A stretch of DNA of 15,192 bases, taken from positions 1-15,192 of the forward strand of contig DGHQ01000042.1 of assembly GCA_002392915.1 (NCBI GenBank), written 5' to 3'. Numbering within the stretch: position 1 is the first letter of the stretch; every line of letters begins with the position of its first letter. The notes below the pieces were generated by a model, which was not told the origin of the DNA, did not search any database, and worked only from the letters and a program-made list of their open reading frames with translations. The translations under genes and the position numbers were made by a program. Source of the DNA: Bacteroidales bacterium UBA3844. Lineage in GTDB: Bacteria > Bacteroidota > Bacteroidia > Bacteroidales > Paludibacteraceae. This document shows, piece after piece, positions 1 to 7,887 of the stretch.

Positions 1-96
1 TTACCATAAGTTTCGCACTGTTTTTTGTCAGACTAAAACTTTTAATTTTACCCCCCCACTGTTAACGGAGGTAATTTTTTCGCTTGTTTTTGACAT
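1..96 (-). pseudogene. 5' end of a second HELAH-peptidase paralogue, frameshifted, cut by window edge
   Basis: Reading left from the ATG at 96, the first codons give MSKTSEKITSVNSGGVKLK, almost the same as the start of the 560-aa peptidase gene at 14090 (MSKTSEKFTLVNSGGVKLK). After that the two differ by one base: this copy has one C fewer near position 39 (aaaactttta against aaaacctttta at 14027-14037), which turns the frame into VLV followed by a TGA at 28-30. The rest of the DNA down to base 1 still matches the intact gene closely. The gene is therefore either a decayed copy, or translation starts at the internal ATG at 5-7, which corresponds to the Met at the beginning of the hydrophobic signal core in the intact protein. 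That start would give a signal peptide without basic residues. Most of the gene lies outside the window, so its state cannot be judged fully. Confidence 0.7.
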
Positions 97-124
97 AATT
101 TGATTTATTTTTCATTAAACATTG

Positions 125-132
125 CAAAGATA
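125..132 (-). promoter_or_regulatory. Bacteroidetes-type -7 element of the left peptidase paralogue
   Basis: The minus strand reads TATCTTTG, an exact TAnnTTTG, 28 bases before the ATG at 96. The identical element sits at the same place in front of the intact paralogue (14121-14128). A perfect -33 TTTG is not present at 19-21 bp; the best candidate there is TCTG (plus-strand CAGA at 154-157, 21-bp spacing). Confidence 0.6.
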
Positions 133-276
133 CAAAAAACTCCTTTGGAATGTCAGAAACAAATTGTCAAATGTACAGAATTTTAACTTTTGTTAAGAAT
201 ATGATTGAATGCAAAAAACATTTAGCATTTCTCATTTATAATTTCGCATTTAATTTCTCTTTTCCTCTTTTTTCGG

Positions 277-309
277 TATTGTCCTTTTTTCGTACACGCC
301 TTACCTTTG
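277..309 (+). promoter_or_regulatory. possible plus-strand promoter (ATTG / TACCTTTG)
   Basis: Plus-strand TACCTTTG at 302-309 is an exact TAnnTTTG. ATTG at 278-281 lies 20 bp upstream, one base off the -33 TTTG consensus at the usual spacing. No plus-strand protein gene follows, so if it is active it would make the candidate RNA at 312-540. An exact -7 octamer is expected by chance a few times in a window of this size, so confidence rests on the -33 match and the structured sequence behind it. Confidence 0.4.
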
Positions 310-311
310 TA

Positions 312-540
312 TCAACTTAAATGGGGTATTTAAGTGTAATAATTTGTTTTAGTTTTGCTTTCCACAAGTTGTCAGTGATTGACAACTTGATGGGTAGGCA
401 AAAAATGTGGGAAAGGAAAAAGTAACGGATGTAATGAGAGCGAAAGCCTAAAAAAGATCAATAAAGTTGTTCATATTATAATAGAATTAAGCAAATATTG
501 TTACTTGCGATGACAGCCATCCGAATGATGGTTGTCTTTG
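312..540 (+). ncRNA. candidate structured small RNA in a gene-free stretch
   Basis: Directly behind the promoter-like sequence come three clean inverted repeats. ACTTAAAT at 315-322 pairs with ATTTAAGT at 328-335 (8 bp, 5-nt loop). CAAGTTGTCA at 365-374 pairs with TGACAACTTG at 380-389 (10 bp, 5-nt loop); it is nested inside a second pairing of CTTTCCACA (359-367) with TGTGGGAAAG (one bulged G). GACAGCCATC at 512-521 pairs with GATGGTTGTC at 527-536. The last stem contains one G-U pair only if read as plus-strand RNA; on the minus strand it would be an A-C mismatch, which favours the plus strand. TAGGC (395-399) can also pair with GCCTA near 446-450. No good ORF lies in the stretch. I do not recognise a known RNA family, and the 3' end is uncertain because the U run after the last stem is short. 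Confidence 0.35.
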
Positions 541-586
541 TGAGTGATCTGCAAGTTGTAAAAACGAACATCTTTTCTGTGTGGTT

Positions 587-640
587 GTTTCAATGTGCTC
601 GCCTTCGGCTCGCACTGGAGGGGAGGGCAATGGCGTTTTC
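587..640. repeat. intergenic hairpin repeat, copy 1
   Basis: This copy shares gtttcaatgtgctcgcc…ggctcgcact and a following G-rich tail with 1086-1140. The core is GTGCTCGCC (595-603), TTC, GGCTCGCAC (607-615). Read as minus-strand RNA the arms pair except for two adjacent positions that become a tandem G-A/A-G. It lies just beyond the terminator of the HMA gene. Confidence 0.6.
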
Positions 641-660
641 TCATTTTATAATATTTTAAT

Positions 661-687
661 AAAAAAAAGCTGTGATCACCTCACAGC
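661..687 (-). terminator. rho-independent terminator after the HMA gene
   Basis: On the minus strand GCTGTGA and TCACAGC (arms 681-687 and 669-675) form a perfect 7-bp stem with a 5-nt loop, followed by eight U residues (A661-A668 on the plus strand). It begins 40 bases after the HMA stop codon and probably ends the TonB-HMA transcript. Confidence 0.85.
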
Positions 688-726
688 CTTTGAAAAATAA
701 AACACGAAAGAAGAAATTACTGTCTG

Positions 727-1029
727 TTATTTAGGCAAAACTGTTATTTCATAACCAATTCTTTTGAATTCTTTTTTGAAATCCTCCAAAGAAGATTTTT
801 TGTTATTGTAGATGATCGTCACTTTTTGATCGGGAACAGATGTCTCAATTGATTTGGTTCCCTTCACGAAACGAATGTTAGACTTGATTTTGTTTTCACA
901 TTTAGAACAATGCATGACGGGTTGTGTCGTCACGACTAATGTGTCCAACTGTGAATCTTTTGCGTCGTTTCCTGCAAAAACATCTCCTACAAAGGCACAC
1001 AGTGCAGTTGCTAAAAAAAGTTTTTTCAT
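727..1029 (-). CDS. periplasmic heavy-metal-associated (HMA) domain protein
   Basis: A 100-aa protein with an N-terminal signal peptide (about residues 1-19, hydrophobic core FLATALCAFV, likely cut around VFAG) and then a single HMA ferredoxin-like fold (about 33-98). The metal-binding motif is MHCSKC at 39-44, the family's MxCxxC, with both cysteines present. The C-terminal half (KVTIIYNN, then an EFKRIGYEI helix) matches the usual beta-alpha-beta ending of HMA domains. In this family the two cysteines bind a soft metal such as Cu(I), Zn(II) or Hg(II) and pass it between partners. Because it is exported and sits behind a TonB receptor gene, I infer that it receives metal in the periplasm after outer-membrane import. 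It is the last gene of the locus, 163 bp after the receptor stop, and ends in a terminator. Confidence 0.88.
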   Translation of the reverse strand: MKKLFLATALCAFVGDVFAGNDAKDSQLDTLVVTTQPVMHCSKCENKIKSNIRFVKGTKSIETSVPDQKVTIIYNNKKSSLEDFKKEFKRIGYEITVLPK

Positions 1030-1085
1030 ATCCTTTTAATTAATTTGTTATTTCTTTTCTTTTTCTCATAAAATGTATTGTTTGT

Positions 1086-1140
1086 TTCAGTGTGCTCGCC
1101 TTACGGCTCGCACTAGAGAGGAAGGGGTTAGGGCGTTCCG
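1086..1140. repeat. intergenic hairpin repeat, copy 2
   Basis: Second copy of the element at 587-640, here in the 163-bp gap between the second TonB receptor gene and the HMA gene. The core is GTGCTCGCC (1094-1102), TTAC, GGCTCGCAC (1107-1115). As minus-strand RNA the loop is GUAA, a GNRA tetraloop, and the stem carries a tandem G-A mismatch. A further imperfect inverted repeat (GTTAGGG … CCCTTAAC) follows at about 1129-1148. Confidence 0.6.
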
Positions 1141-1192
1141 CCCTTAACAATCCTCAACCTTTTCAAATGCATGTGGCTTATAGCATAAAAGT

Positions 1193-3190
1193 TTAATTTT
1201 TAGATTGTCTTTTAAAATTAAACCGTAGTCCAGCGTATGCCATGGCTCCGTGAGTTGGACCCCACACCTGCGTCGCGTCAAACTGATCACTCCAAGGATT
1301 ATCGGCGGCAATGACAGGATGGCTCATTTTATAAGCTGTCAGGTTTTCTCCTCCGACATATACTGTAAAATGACGGAATTCTCTTGATATTTGTGCCTGC
1401 AGCTGGAAAAAGGCAGGATAAGAAGACTGATCATATAATTTGCCTTTTCCGTTAATCTGGCCAGTTATATCAAAATGCCAAATATCAAGTTTTGATTTAA
1501 ATCCCATTGTAAGCAACCCTTTAATACGGGAGGTTAACGGTTGGGTGCAAAGTATGCCATCGAAAGTAGTGCGGACATCATTAAAACGACAAGCTGCGGT
1601 CACATCCAATATTTTTCCGAAAGGATATGTCGCATCCAGTTGTACTGTGTGGCTGTAGTTTTTTCCATCCAGATTTTCAAATGAGACGGAATGGTCTCCA
1701 TTTTTCCCGTCGACATTTACAACCAAACTATTCTGAAAATTAGTAAAATAATATTCTGCATTCACATCAAGATTTTTACCATGTATGGGGAAGGTAAAAT
1801 TAGTGGAGAAGCCATAATTCCACGCCTCTTCCTGTTTCATATTTTTCTCAAAGTAGAAGTTTCTTCCAGAGGCCAGCAAGTGTGAGTTTTCTGCCAAACA
1901 ATGTGGTGTTCGTCTTCCTTTTCCCACAGATGCGCGGAAAGTAACCTTTTCCGATGGTGAATATTTGAGGTGGACACGTGGTGTGAAAAATCCATCGTAT
2001 TTAGAGGAAAAATCCCAACGTATGCCGGCCATAGCCGTCAGTTTTCTGTGCAATTTATATGTGTATTGGGTATATATTCCAGAAACTATTTCCTTGTCGA
2101 TGGTTTTATCAGACAAGAACAAAGATGAGGCTTCATCGTATTTATCACAATTAAGAGATACGCCAGTGGAAAGACTGTGTCTCTCAGAAAAATCTGTCTC
2201 ATACATAAGTTGGGCATATCCATTTTTTTGAGTGACATCATAGTAGGTATTTCCAAAATCATTGTCGGCATCATGCCAGGATCCGTGAAGCATAAGAGCG
2301 ACGGAAGAATTTTTATCAGAATTCAGAAACAAAGCGTTTTTCCATTGAAACGCATATCGTTTCGTCTCTATACCGATACGGTAAAGAGGAATGTCATATT
2401 TCTTTTTTTCTGAGTCTATCATACCGCTTTCTCGTTCATCATGAAGCAATTGAATCAAAAATTGGCTTACCCATTTGTCGGAGAAGTAGCGCCATCTGTG
2501 CATCAGGTTGTATTGACGCTGGTGAGGTATATCCATGAAATTGTCGTGATTGCCGTCGTGATCCATCTGACGGTTTTCGTAATGGAGAAGAAGGTTGGTC
2601 GACAAACGGTCGTTGATATGAATGTTTCCATCCATATTAGCTTCGTATTTCATACTGGAATTAAGAAACAGATTGCCATTTATCTCCTCCTCTGTTTGAG
2701 GCTTCTTATATTCTATATTAATTTGTCCTGTGGTGCTTTCATATCCGTTTTTCACACTCGACGCACCTTTACTCACTTGGATAGACTGCATCCATGTGCC
2801 GGGAATATAACTGAGTCCGTAAGGGATCGCCGCACCACGCAGATTGGGGACATTCTCTATCAGCATCTGAACATACTTTCCGTTCAAACCAAGCAGTTTG
2901 ATCTGTTTGGCTCCCGTCGCGGCATCACTGTAAGTCGCATCTACTGAGGGGTTTGTTGTGAACGACTCCCCTAAGTTGCAGCAGGCTGCCCTGACGAGTT
3001 GGCTTGATCCGATAACTTCGATTTGGTTCACTTTGTCTTTTTTCTCATTTCCACTATATGCTTTGATCACAATCTCGTCCAGATCGACGGAGGAATCAAT
3101 ATCATTGTCTTGTCCGCATACGTATGTGTGAGGTATCGTGAGAAAGAGTGCAAAACTTAAAAGTCTTTTTAAATGTATTTTCTTATTCAT
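1193..3190 (-). CDS. TonB-dependent outer-membrane receptor (short type)
   Basis: A 665-aa outer-membrane receptor. A signal peptide (about 1-26, ending near VCG) is followed by a TonB-box-like segment (DEIVIKA at 38-44), a plug domain (about 50-163, with VQMLIENVPNLRG at 107-119 and the plug-end pattern STTGQINIEY at 152-161), then a beta barrel to the C-terminus. The last barrel strand is YAGLRFNF; six further residues (KRQSKN) follow, whereas most barrels end on the aromatic. It lacks the N-terminal carboxypeptidase-like domain, so it resembles siderophore, metal or vitamin receptors more than glycan-importing SusC proteins. It lies 47 bp behind the DUF6850-like gene and is followed by the HMA gene, a pairing that suggests transport of a metal or metal complex; the substrate is inferred. 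An exact -7 promoter element in the gap may give it extra transcription. Confidence 0.92.
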   Translation of the reverse strand: MNKKIHLKRLLSFALFLTIPHTYVCGQDNDIDSSVDLDEIVIKAYSGNEKKDKVNQIEVIGSSQLVRAACCNLGESFTTNPSVDATYSDAATGAKQIKLLGLNGKYVQMLIENVPNLRGAAIPYGLSYIPGTWMQSIQVSKGASSVKNGYESTTGQINIEYKKPQTEEEINGNLFLNSSMKYEANMDGNIHINDRLSTNLLLHYENRQMDHDGNHDNFMDIPHQRQYNLMHRWRYFSDKWVSQFLIQLLHDERESGMIDSEKKKYDIPLYRIGIETKRYAFQWKNALFLNSDKNSSVALMLHGSWHDADNDFGNTYYDVTQKNGYAQLMYETDFSERHSLSTGVSLNCDKYDEASSLFLSDKTIDKEIVSGIYTQYTYKLHRKLTAMAGIRWDFSSKYDGFFTPRVHLKYSPSEKVTFRASVGKGRRTPHCLAENSHLLASGRNFYFEKNMKQEEAWNYGFSTNFTFPIHGKNLDVNAEYYFTNFQNSLVVNVDGKNGDHSVSFENLDGKNYSHTVQLDATYPFGKILDVTAACRFNDVRTTFDGILCTQPLTSRIKGLLTMGFKSKLDIWHFDITGQINGKGKLYDQSSYPAFFQLQAQISREFRHFTVYVGGENLTAYKMSHPVIAADNPWSDQFDATQVWGPTHGAMAYAGLRFNFKRQSKN

Positions 3191-3207
3191 AATTTATGTC
3201 TCTTATG

Positions 3208-3215
3208 CAAAGATA
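3208..3215 (-). promoter_or_regulatory. possible internal promoter for the TonB receptor and HMA genes
   Basis: The minus strand carries TATCTTTG, an exact TAnnTTTG, 18 bp before the receptor ATG, in the 47-bp gap between two genes. No clear -33 TTTG is visible at 19-21 bp, so the site may be weak or fortuitous. Confidence 0.35.
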
Positions 3216-3237
3216 AATAATTGGGAACAGAATTTTT

Positions 3238-4929
3238 TCAGAACAGGATGAAAATCGATCCATTACACCAATGTTCGTCATGGATGTCTGATTGAGCTGA
3301 AATCATCGGGCAGATCGAATTGAAGCCGATTTCTTTGGTATATTCCACATCATTAAGTCTGTTGCCAGAGATATTCATATACTTCAGACGCATTCCAAGG
3401 CCACACTTTTTGAAATGGAAGATGTATGTCAGGTCTGCCGCAATCAGGTCGTATTCAGATGCATAGTATGCGTAGGGTGCGAAACAGGTTTGAAAATCAA
3501 GATGTTGGATGCTTGACATTTTTATATCCACATCATATTCGTGCAGTCTTACTTTTTGACGACCCCAATTGACCCCAGCAGCGAGTTCATGTTTTTTTGC
3601 AGACAATTTATAATCAATACGTGGCAAATAGACAATATTTTTATTAACTACAGAGAAGTCGTAGAACGAGTTTTTTTCACTTCTGTATAAATAACCAATG
3701 CCGTATTGAAGCCCTAAAGTATTGTGTTTGCCGAAGGAGACGGAATATCTGACAGCGTTTAATCCTTGTCGTGTATACAAGGAATAGTATTGGTTTTCTG
3801 CGATTTGCCGATAATCGTAGGTCGACGTTGCGGTGTTTGTCACATATTTTTCAAACACACGTTCGTAGCCTAATTTTTTTTCAAGATTGTTGTCGCTCAA
3901 CAGTGAGACCACATTGTTTTCGTTGATTTTCCATTTAAATTCGATTTGTGGTGTGAGAGTTGTCGTACGGCTTCCATACGGACTTGTAAAGTCGCTTTCC
4001 TCAGCATCCATTTTGTTTATGTTCCATCCTAAATTAATAGTTGTGCATAAATTTTTTTCTGTTGGCGACGCATACGAAAGATGAGATTTGAATCCGTTGA
4101 TGTAGTACATTCGTGATCTGCCGCCGGAGACGGTGCTCCTTTTATTGTCGTAGAGTCCGAATCCATACAATGTGAAGAAGCGTTGTTGTTCTCCTGGTCT
4201 CCAATAGCTGTCGCTCTCATGCTCTTTGTTGCGTAGATATTTGGCTTCCGCCATCAGACGTTGTCCTTTAGGAGAGATATATCCTGCGTCGAAACCAAGC
4301 TGAAGGAATGTCGTGTTGTTTTTCAGACGTGGGTCAGTCATTCTGTGGGCCAACTCACCGTCGAATTGGGCAATGACACCGAAATATACCTTTCGGAGTT
4401 TCACACCGTAGCCTCCTTCTATTCCGTAATACTCGAAATGGCTGTCGCCTCCAGTCGAGTCGGTCAACGTGTATGGCCAGTAAAGTTCAGGAAAACGCAT
4501 AGCGCTCCAACTGATTTCTTTGTGTGTTCCCCTTGCATATTGGATAGTTCCGTAAAGCGTGCCATGTTTTCCGAAATTATGGCATCCGTGTCCGAAAAGT
4601 CTCCAGTCTTTATTGGCTTTCCCTTCGTAGGGAAGGAAATCTCCGTCTATTTCGCCAGAGCCAACGGAGGTCAGCACGATATTTTGTTTATTATGTTCCG
4701 ACAGGGCAGAATCATTTTCAGCATTCATCATTGCATGGTAGACGGGATGAAGCCGTAGCGACGAGGTTATCCTTGAGTCGATAGAGGATGCCACCTCCGT
4801 CCATCTGCTTTCTGAGGGAGAAAGAGAGTTGGTTTGCCATTCATAGATAGGGGAGTCTTGTCCGTAAACAGGCAAGACGATTATCGAGAAAATGGCTAAT
4901 ATTGTATATGATAGTAGTTTTTTGATCAT
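3238..4929 (-). CDS. outer-membrane beta-barrel protein, DUF6850-like
   Basis: A 563-aa exported protein with a clear signal peptide (1-24, cut after VYGQ or nearby). The remainder alternates short aromatic and polar strands in the manner of an outer-membrane barrel (for example WRLFGHGCHNFGKHGTLYGT and YSVSFGKHNTLGLQYGIGYL) and ends on Phe (GSIFILF), the usual last residue of BamA substrates. I recognise it by appearance and context as the DUF6850 family, whose members sit beside TonB receptors and DUF4876 lipoproteins in Bacteroidetes; this comes from memory, not from a search. Its ATG (4929) overlaps the stop of the preceding receptor gene as ATGA, so the two are probably translationally coupled. 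The role is unknown; a helper pore for the receptor is a guess. Confidence 0.8.
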   Translation of the reverse strand: MIKKLLSYTILAIFSIIVLPVYGQDSPIYEWQTNSLSPSESRWTEVASSIDSRITSSLRLHPVYHAMMNAENDSALSEHNKQNIVLTSVGSGEIDGDFLPYEGKANKDWRLFGHGCHNFGKHGTLYGTIQYARGTHKEISWSAMRFPELYWPYTLTDSTGGDSHFEYYGIEGGYGVKLRKVYFGVIAQFDGELAHRMTDPRLKNNTTFLQLGFDAGYISPKGQRLMAEAKYLRNKEHESDSYWRPGEQQRFFTLYGFGLYDNKRSTVSGGRSRMYYINGFKSHLSYASPTEKNLCTTINLGWNINKMDAEESDFTSPYGSRTTTLTPQIEFKWKINENNVVSLLSDNNLEKKLGYERVFEKYVTNTATSTYDYRQIAENQYYSLYTRQGLNAVRYSVSFGKHNTLGLQYGIGYLYRSEKNSFYDFSVVNKNIVYLPRIDYKLSAKKHELAAGVNWGRQKVRLHEYDVDIKMSSIQHLDFQTCFAPYAYYASEYDLIAADLTYIFHFKKCGLGMRLKYMNISGNRLNDVEYTKEIGFNSICPMISAQSDIHDEHWCNGSIFILF

Positions 4930-7781
4930 TTTTCTTCTGCTTTTTTAGTTTTTCCGACAGTCATAACCATCTCCATTCCAAAAAATGGATTGCTCCATTC
5001 TCGTTTTGTGGTGGAACTTTTATCACTCACGTATTTAGGATGGACATCCAATATTCCGTTTACGAAGAAAGAAAGTTTGACCATGTCGTTCAATTCTTTT
5101 GTAGCTTTTATATTCCAGAGGAGATAAATAGGTTTTTTCTCTGTCTCATACATACTTGTTGTGCTTTGTCGGAGAAGTTGGAACCATTGTGTCTCTTCTT
5201 TTGAATAGATTTTTGCCAGTTCTTCTTCAGTCACAGTGTGAGTGACTCCATTGAAGTCGATGTAGGCGCATGGCACTTTTTTGTATATTCCATCGAAGTT
5301 GTCAGTCTTTTGTTCTGTCTGGAACCACACAAGCTGGAAGAAGTTTGTGAAGATGAGTCTGAACTTAGGAATATGGGTGTTAAACCAGAAGTTTGTATTG
5401 AATTGCTGTTTTATGGTTTTGCTGTCCAGATCATATAATCCGACGTATGGATACATGCTGTCACCCACTTTGCTGTTTGGATAGAAATAGTCAGGCTGGT
5501 TGGTGCCATACGTTGTTTTATAATACGCGCCGTTGATTTCCAAGTTTGTTTGAATGGCTTTCAACTTAGGAAAAATCAAACGATATTCGATACCGTTCTT
5601 CACAATTTTTTTGCTGTTTTTCACTTGTCTGTATGATGTGAATTCGCTGAATGAAGAGGCTACGTAATCCTCCTTGCCTGGTTTTTTATTGGATATGTCG
5701 GCATCGTCTTTTAGCTGGTTGTAGTATGGATACGTCACAGGAGCATAGAAAGTGAAGTATTCGAAACCGCTGTTGCTGAATTCGTGGAATGCCGTTACGG
5801 ATAATTCGAAATCTTTGAGTTTAGCGTCGTATCCGACTTCCATTTTTTGGTTTTTGTTTTCTCGGATTTCTTTGTTTGTCGCGTCGTAAATCTGAGTGTA
5901 AGTGATCAGATGTCTATAGTCGGGATTGTTTGTGTAAGCGTTTAGCACCCAGAAATCTTTGTAAGTTTTGTCGGGATAGAGATAGTCTAAAGTCGGAAGT
6001 TTGTTTTCCTCACCGTATCCCAAGCGGAAATTGTTTCTGAATTTTTTGCCAAAGAGATAGCTGAAATTCAAGCGTGGTTCGGTAAGGACTTTATGGTTCA
6101 GAGCATAGTCATCGGGAAGATTCAGCATTTCGGTGAGACGTCCTCCTGCTTCTAATTTTAGTGATTGGGTCGACGTGGGTCTGAATGTCAGAACAGCTTG
6201 CAGATAAGCTCCGAACACTTCCAGCGCAGGAATGCTCCAGTTGGGGCGTGGACGCATATAGGTGTTGTTGCCAGGGAAAGGAGGCATTTCAGGATTTTCA
6301 ATCACTGCACCGTCTCCTTTATTTTTGCTTGAATGATAATCCGCGCCGTATTCAAGGTTGAGATTCCATTTTTTATTGAATGAAAAACGACTGTTCAGAT
6401 TGAGCTGAGTGTAGAAATTGATAGGAGTATTTTCCACATAATAGTCGCTGTAGTACATAGTCGGAAGATAGTAACCTTCGTGTTCACCCTCGTCGTAGGA
6501 TTTTGGCATACTTTTGGGATTAGCTGTTATCACACAGTAGTGGCGGTCTATTCTGTCGTCGACGCGATTGAGAGAGTTGATCCATTCGATATTATCGATC
6601 CAAGCCAAGCCAAGATTCAGTTTGCCTTTCACCATAAGGTCTGTTTTGTTGTAGTCAGCCTTATAAGTCTCGTTGTATTCGTAGGTAAGCTCATCCTTCT
6701 TCATTTTATTGGCAGAAATGGTCTGGGCAATTTTTGCGTCCAAATCCAACGAATAGCTATCGCCCAATTTGAATTTGTTGTTGTAATAAGTTTGGGCGGT
6801 GATACGAGTGAATTTATCCATCTCGTCACGTATATCATCCACTGCGTGCAGATAGTCAGCGCCTGCATAAAGAGTTCCGGCTTTATCTCCAAGTTTAAAG
6901 CCTTTTCCAGCGTAGACAAGTTTGTTTTTCAGGTCCAGTTTAGTTCTGATGCGCAAAGGAGAGACTCCCATTTTGGAGTTCACTTTAATCATTCCGCTCG
7001 ACAGATTGCCATAACGTGGCGAACTGATACCTTTTGTGTATTCGATGCTGTGGATATGGTCGGTGGAGACATATCTGAGGTCGGAGCCGGAGTTGATGCT
7101 CGAACGGTTTTTGATTTGGTTGTCACCGCCAGAGCCGTCACCTCTGTTTGATGTCACACCCACCATCTGTGTACGCAGTCCGTCGGAAGTCTGAGGCACA
7201 CCGTCGGAAGTCAGACCGATTCCCAAAGATGTATTCTGGTCGCTTCCAGCCTGACGGTTTGAATTGAGGGAAAATCCAGTAAGTGCGTTTTGCTGATAAA
7301 GGTTTCCAGGCAGCAGAATCATGACATCAGAAAGCGAAACAGGTTGGACATATTCGATAGCTGTTTCGTTCACTTCCAATTTATTGCGTTGGGCTTGTTT
7401 TGCCATCACGGTGACTTGCTCTAATTCGTAGACGGCATTTTTCAGTCTGATGTTTATGTTAATATCCCCGTTTGCTACAGTCACGGTTTTCTTTGCGTCG
7501 ACGTAGCCAAGATTTTGAGTTTCAATTTTATAAGTTCCTACTGGTATGCGTTTGAATTCAAAATGACCGTTTCCGTCAGCCACAGTGTTCATTTGCAGTT
7601 CTTCGATGGAGACGTATGCGTAGGGAATAGGACCATCGTTGGATGTGATGTTTCCGCTTATTTTGAAGTATTTGTTATGGACGTTGCCAATTTCTATGGC
7701 TTGAGAAAAGACGTTGAGCAGAGAGCCAAATAATAACATGATGCTCAAAGTCAGTATTTCAAATGTTTTGCTCTTCGACAT
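4926..7781 (-). CDS. TonB-dependent receptor with N-terminal carboxypeptidase-regulatory-like domain
   Basis: Starting at the ATG at 7781 the protein has 951 aa. A signal peptide (1-27, …LLNVFSQA) is followed by a CarboxypepD_reg-like beta sandwich (about 40-113, with YAYVSIEELQMNTVADGNGHFEF and VGTYKIETQNLGY typical of it), a TonB-box-like QVTVMA (122-127), a plug domain (about 140-280, including the turn YTKGISSPRYGNLSSGMI) and a long barrel. An upstream start at 7976 would add 65 residues without signal character and would overlap the preceding gene and its hairpin, so I reject it. The C-terminus (MEMVMTVGKTKKAEEK) lacks a final aromatic and carries a charged tail. No SusD partner is next door; the DUF4876-like lipoprotein upstream probably takes the partner's place. 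Confidence 0.92.
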   Translation of the reverse strand: MSKSKTFEILTLSIMLLFGSLLNVFSQAIEIGNVHNKYFKISGNITSNDGPIPYAYVSIEELQMNTVADGNGHFEFKRIPVGTYKIETQNLGYVDAKKTVTVANGDININIRLKNAVYELEQVTVMAKQAQRNKLEVNETAIEYVQPVSLSDVMILLPGNLYQQNALTGFSLNSNRQAGSDQNTSLGIGLTSDGVPQTSDGLRTQMVGVTSNRGDGSGGDNQIKNRSSINSGSDLRYVSTDHIHSIEYTKGISSPRYGNLSSGMIKVNSKMGVSPLRIRTKLDLKNKLVYAGKGFKLGDKAGTLYAGADYLHAVDDIRDEMDKFTRITAQTYYNNKFKLGDSYSLDLDAKIAQTISANKMKKDELTYEYNETYKADYNKTDLMVKGKLNLGLAWIDNIEWINSLNRVDDRIDRHYCVITANPKSMPKSYDEGEHEGYYLPTMYYSDYYVENTPINFYTQLNLNSRFSFNKKWNLNLEYGADYHSSKNKGDGAVIENPEMPPFPGNNTYMRPRPNWSIPALEVFGAYLQAVLTFRPTSTQSLKLEAGGRLTEMLNLPDDYALNHKVLTEPRLNFSYLFGKKFRNNFRLGYGEENKLPTLDYLYPDKTYKDFWVLNAYTNNPDYRHLITYTQIYDATNKEIRENKNQKMEVGYDAKLKDFELSVTAFHEFSNSGFEYFTFYAPVTYPYYNQLKDDADISNKKPGKEDYVASSFSEFTSYRQVKNSKKIVKNGIEYRLIFPKLKAIQTNLEINGAYYKTTYGTNQPDYFYPNSKVGDSMYPYVGLYDLDSKTIKQQFNTNFWFNTHIPKFRLIFTNFFQLVWFQTEQKTDNFDGIYKKVPCAYIDFNGVTHTVTEEELAKIYSKEETQWFQLLRQSTTSMYETEKKPIYLLWNIKATKELNDMVKLSFFVNGILDVHPKYVSDKSSTTKREWSNPFFGMEMVMTVGKTKKAEEK

Positions 7782-7801
7782 TATAAAAATAGTCTTTTTT
7801 G

Positions 7802-7836
7802 AAAAATCCGGGATGAAAATGTATTCATCCCGGATT
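7802..7836 (-). terminator. perfect 13-bp intergenic hairpin, possible attenuating terminator
   Basis: AATCCGGGATGAA (7805-7817) and TTCATCCCGGATT (7824-7836) are exact inverted repeats around a 6-nt loop. On the minus-strand transcript the stem ends in a run of five U. It lies between the DUF4876-like gene and the receptor gene, which has no visible promoter of its own. It probably reduces, but does not stop, transcription into the receptor, or protects the 3' end of the upstream message. Confidence 0.65.
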
Positions 7837-7887
7837 CGAGGTAGTTGAAAAAATGGTATTTTACATCCCTGAGTAAAAAAACTCAGA

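Noticed and set aside
2441..2947. 168-codon plus-strand frame
   Set aside because: Antisense to the plug and barrel of the short TonB receptor, whose reading frame is clearly supported.
4261..4758. 165-codon plus-strand frame
   Set aside because: Antisense to the DUF6850-like gene; no protein features.
6480..7151. 223-codon open frame on the plus strand
   Set aside because: It lies fully inside the large TonB receptor gene on the other strand, has no signal, domain or start context, and its composition is that of an antisense shadow.
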